From NCBI RefSeq assembly GCF_003149535.1, contig NZ_QGDB01000001.1, forward strand, positions 310,001 to 374,000: a DNA stretch of 64,000 nucleotides, given 5' to 3'. Each line of letters opens with the position of its first letter. Position 1 is the first letter of the stretch. The notes under the pieces were generated by a model, which was not told the origin of the DNA, did not search any database, and saw nothing but the letters and a program-made list of their open reading frames with translations. Made by a program: the position numbers and the translations under genes. The stretch is from Falsochrobactrum shanghaiense (GTDB taxonomy: Bacteria; Pseudomonadota; Alphaproteobacteria; Rhizobiales; Rhizobiaceae). Below are positions 63,841 to 64,000 of the stretch, piece by piece.

Positions 63841-63870
63841 CGTTACGGCGTTTTGCGTTACGGCGTTTTG
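63841..63870. repeat. Tandem 15-bp duplication at the lptC stop codon
   Basis: CGTTACGGCGTTTTG occurs twice head to tail (63841-63855 and 63856-63870). On the lptC strand each copy contains the sequence ACGCCGTAA, so the duplication repeats the last codons and stop without altering the protein. Confidence 0.9.
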
Positions 63871-64000
63871 TTGCCCGAAACGGCATTGCCGTCAATAACC
63901 ACTTGCACCTTGTTTTCAAAGATCAGAATCTTGCCACTGTCCTTGATCTGCATGCTGTCGGCCATGATCTGCGTGCTGCCATTGCGAATATCCACCGGCT
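63858..64000 (-). CDS. lptC: LPS export system protein LptC, C-terminal part
   Basis: Partial gene; only the last 46 residues plus stop are in the window (PVDIRNGSTQIMADSMQIKD ... VVIDGNAVSGNKTP). The pattern of repeating beta-strands (STQIMADSMQI, KILIFENKVQVVIDG) matches the LptC/OstA fold. Order lptC-lptA-lptB-rpoN is standard in alphaproteobacteria. The gene ends 86 bp ahead of lptA. Confidence 0.85.
   Translation of the reverse strand, partial: PVDIRNGSTQIMADSMQIKDSGKILIFENKVQVVIDGNAVSGNKTP

Noticed and set aside
1-64000. CRISPR array, intact insertion sequence or prophage
   Set aside because: No regularly spaced direct repeats, no transposase and no phage structural genes were seen apart from the island integrase at the left end.

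Overview
The window is chromosomal DNA from an alphaproteobacterium of the order Rhizobiales, almost certainly Brucella or a very close relative. The reasons are the GC-rich coding style, gene orders typical of the group (lptC-lptA-lptB-rpoN-hpf-ptsN; rph divergent from hrcA-grpE; cysG-DUF2849-cysI-cysH-DUF934), a BA14K-family secreted protein, and an orphan LuxR-type regulator beside metH that matches the known babR(blxR)-metH neighbourhood of Brucella. Species and strain cannot be decided from the sequence.

Layout. 1-1.85 kb is the end of an integrated genomic island: a partial small gene, an AlpA/excisionase-like gene, a tyrosine integrase, and a 49-bp 3' copy of tRNA-Phe that is the attachment-site scar. 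1.98-5.95 kb holds an L-fuconate catabolic operon (dehydratase, FAH-family hydrolase, SDR dehydrogenase) with a divergent IclR regulator. 5.9-11.1 kb is the heterotetrameric sarcosine oxidase operon soxBDAG, divergent from glutamate dehydrogenase. 12.8-18.1 kb has a CueR-type copper regulator, a sugar kinase/KbaZ pair and the copper ATPase copA, whose promoter carries a CueR box. 18.25-24.3 kb is a TPP-riboswitch-controlled thiamine operon (thiD-O-S-G-E-Y-tenA-thiX). 24.3-27.85 kb is lacI-type regulator, glpD and glpR.

28-31.6 kb is the least conventional part: two small secreted proteins (one Ala/Pro-rich, one Gly/Ser-rich), a LuxR-type regulator with a degenerate receiver domain, a Crp/Fnr-type regulator, AT-rich upstream DNA and a remarkable density of inverted repeats. 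A tRNA-Pro(CGG) follows. 31.8-35.5 kb is sulfate activation (cysD-cysNC-cysQ). 35.9-40.6 kb has babR and metH, the latter with a long structured leader and a perfect palindromic operator candidate. 41-42.8 kb has small genes (BA14K, a membrane peptide, ogt, a Dabb protein). 42.85-47.6 kb is the assimilatory sulfate/sulfite reduction operon, fed by the cysD-cysNC module. 47.7-52.1 kb is a housekeeping minus-strand run (rph, glyoxalase-fold, rdgB, hemW, rsmI, yraN).

52.3-54.9 kb is hrcA, grpE and a TRIC-type membrane protein. 54.9-59.1 kb has a PfkB kinase, a CysZ/EI24-like protein, nth, DUF2244, and a small heat shock protein with DUF1150. The small heat shock gene has an RpoH-type promoter and a ROSE-like RNA thermometer. 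59.2-64 kb is ptsN, hpf, rpoN, lptB, lptA and the end of lptC.

No wholly new multi-gene system could be demonstrated. The strongest unexplained signals are regulatory RNA or DNA structures: the sHSP thermometer, the thiD expression platform, the metH leader, the palindrome in front of the Crp/Fnr gene, the tandem hairpins at 29.6-29.7 kb, and a 45-bp palindromic element present twice in the same register.
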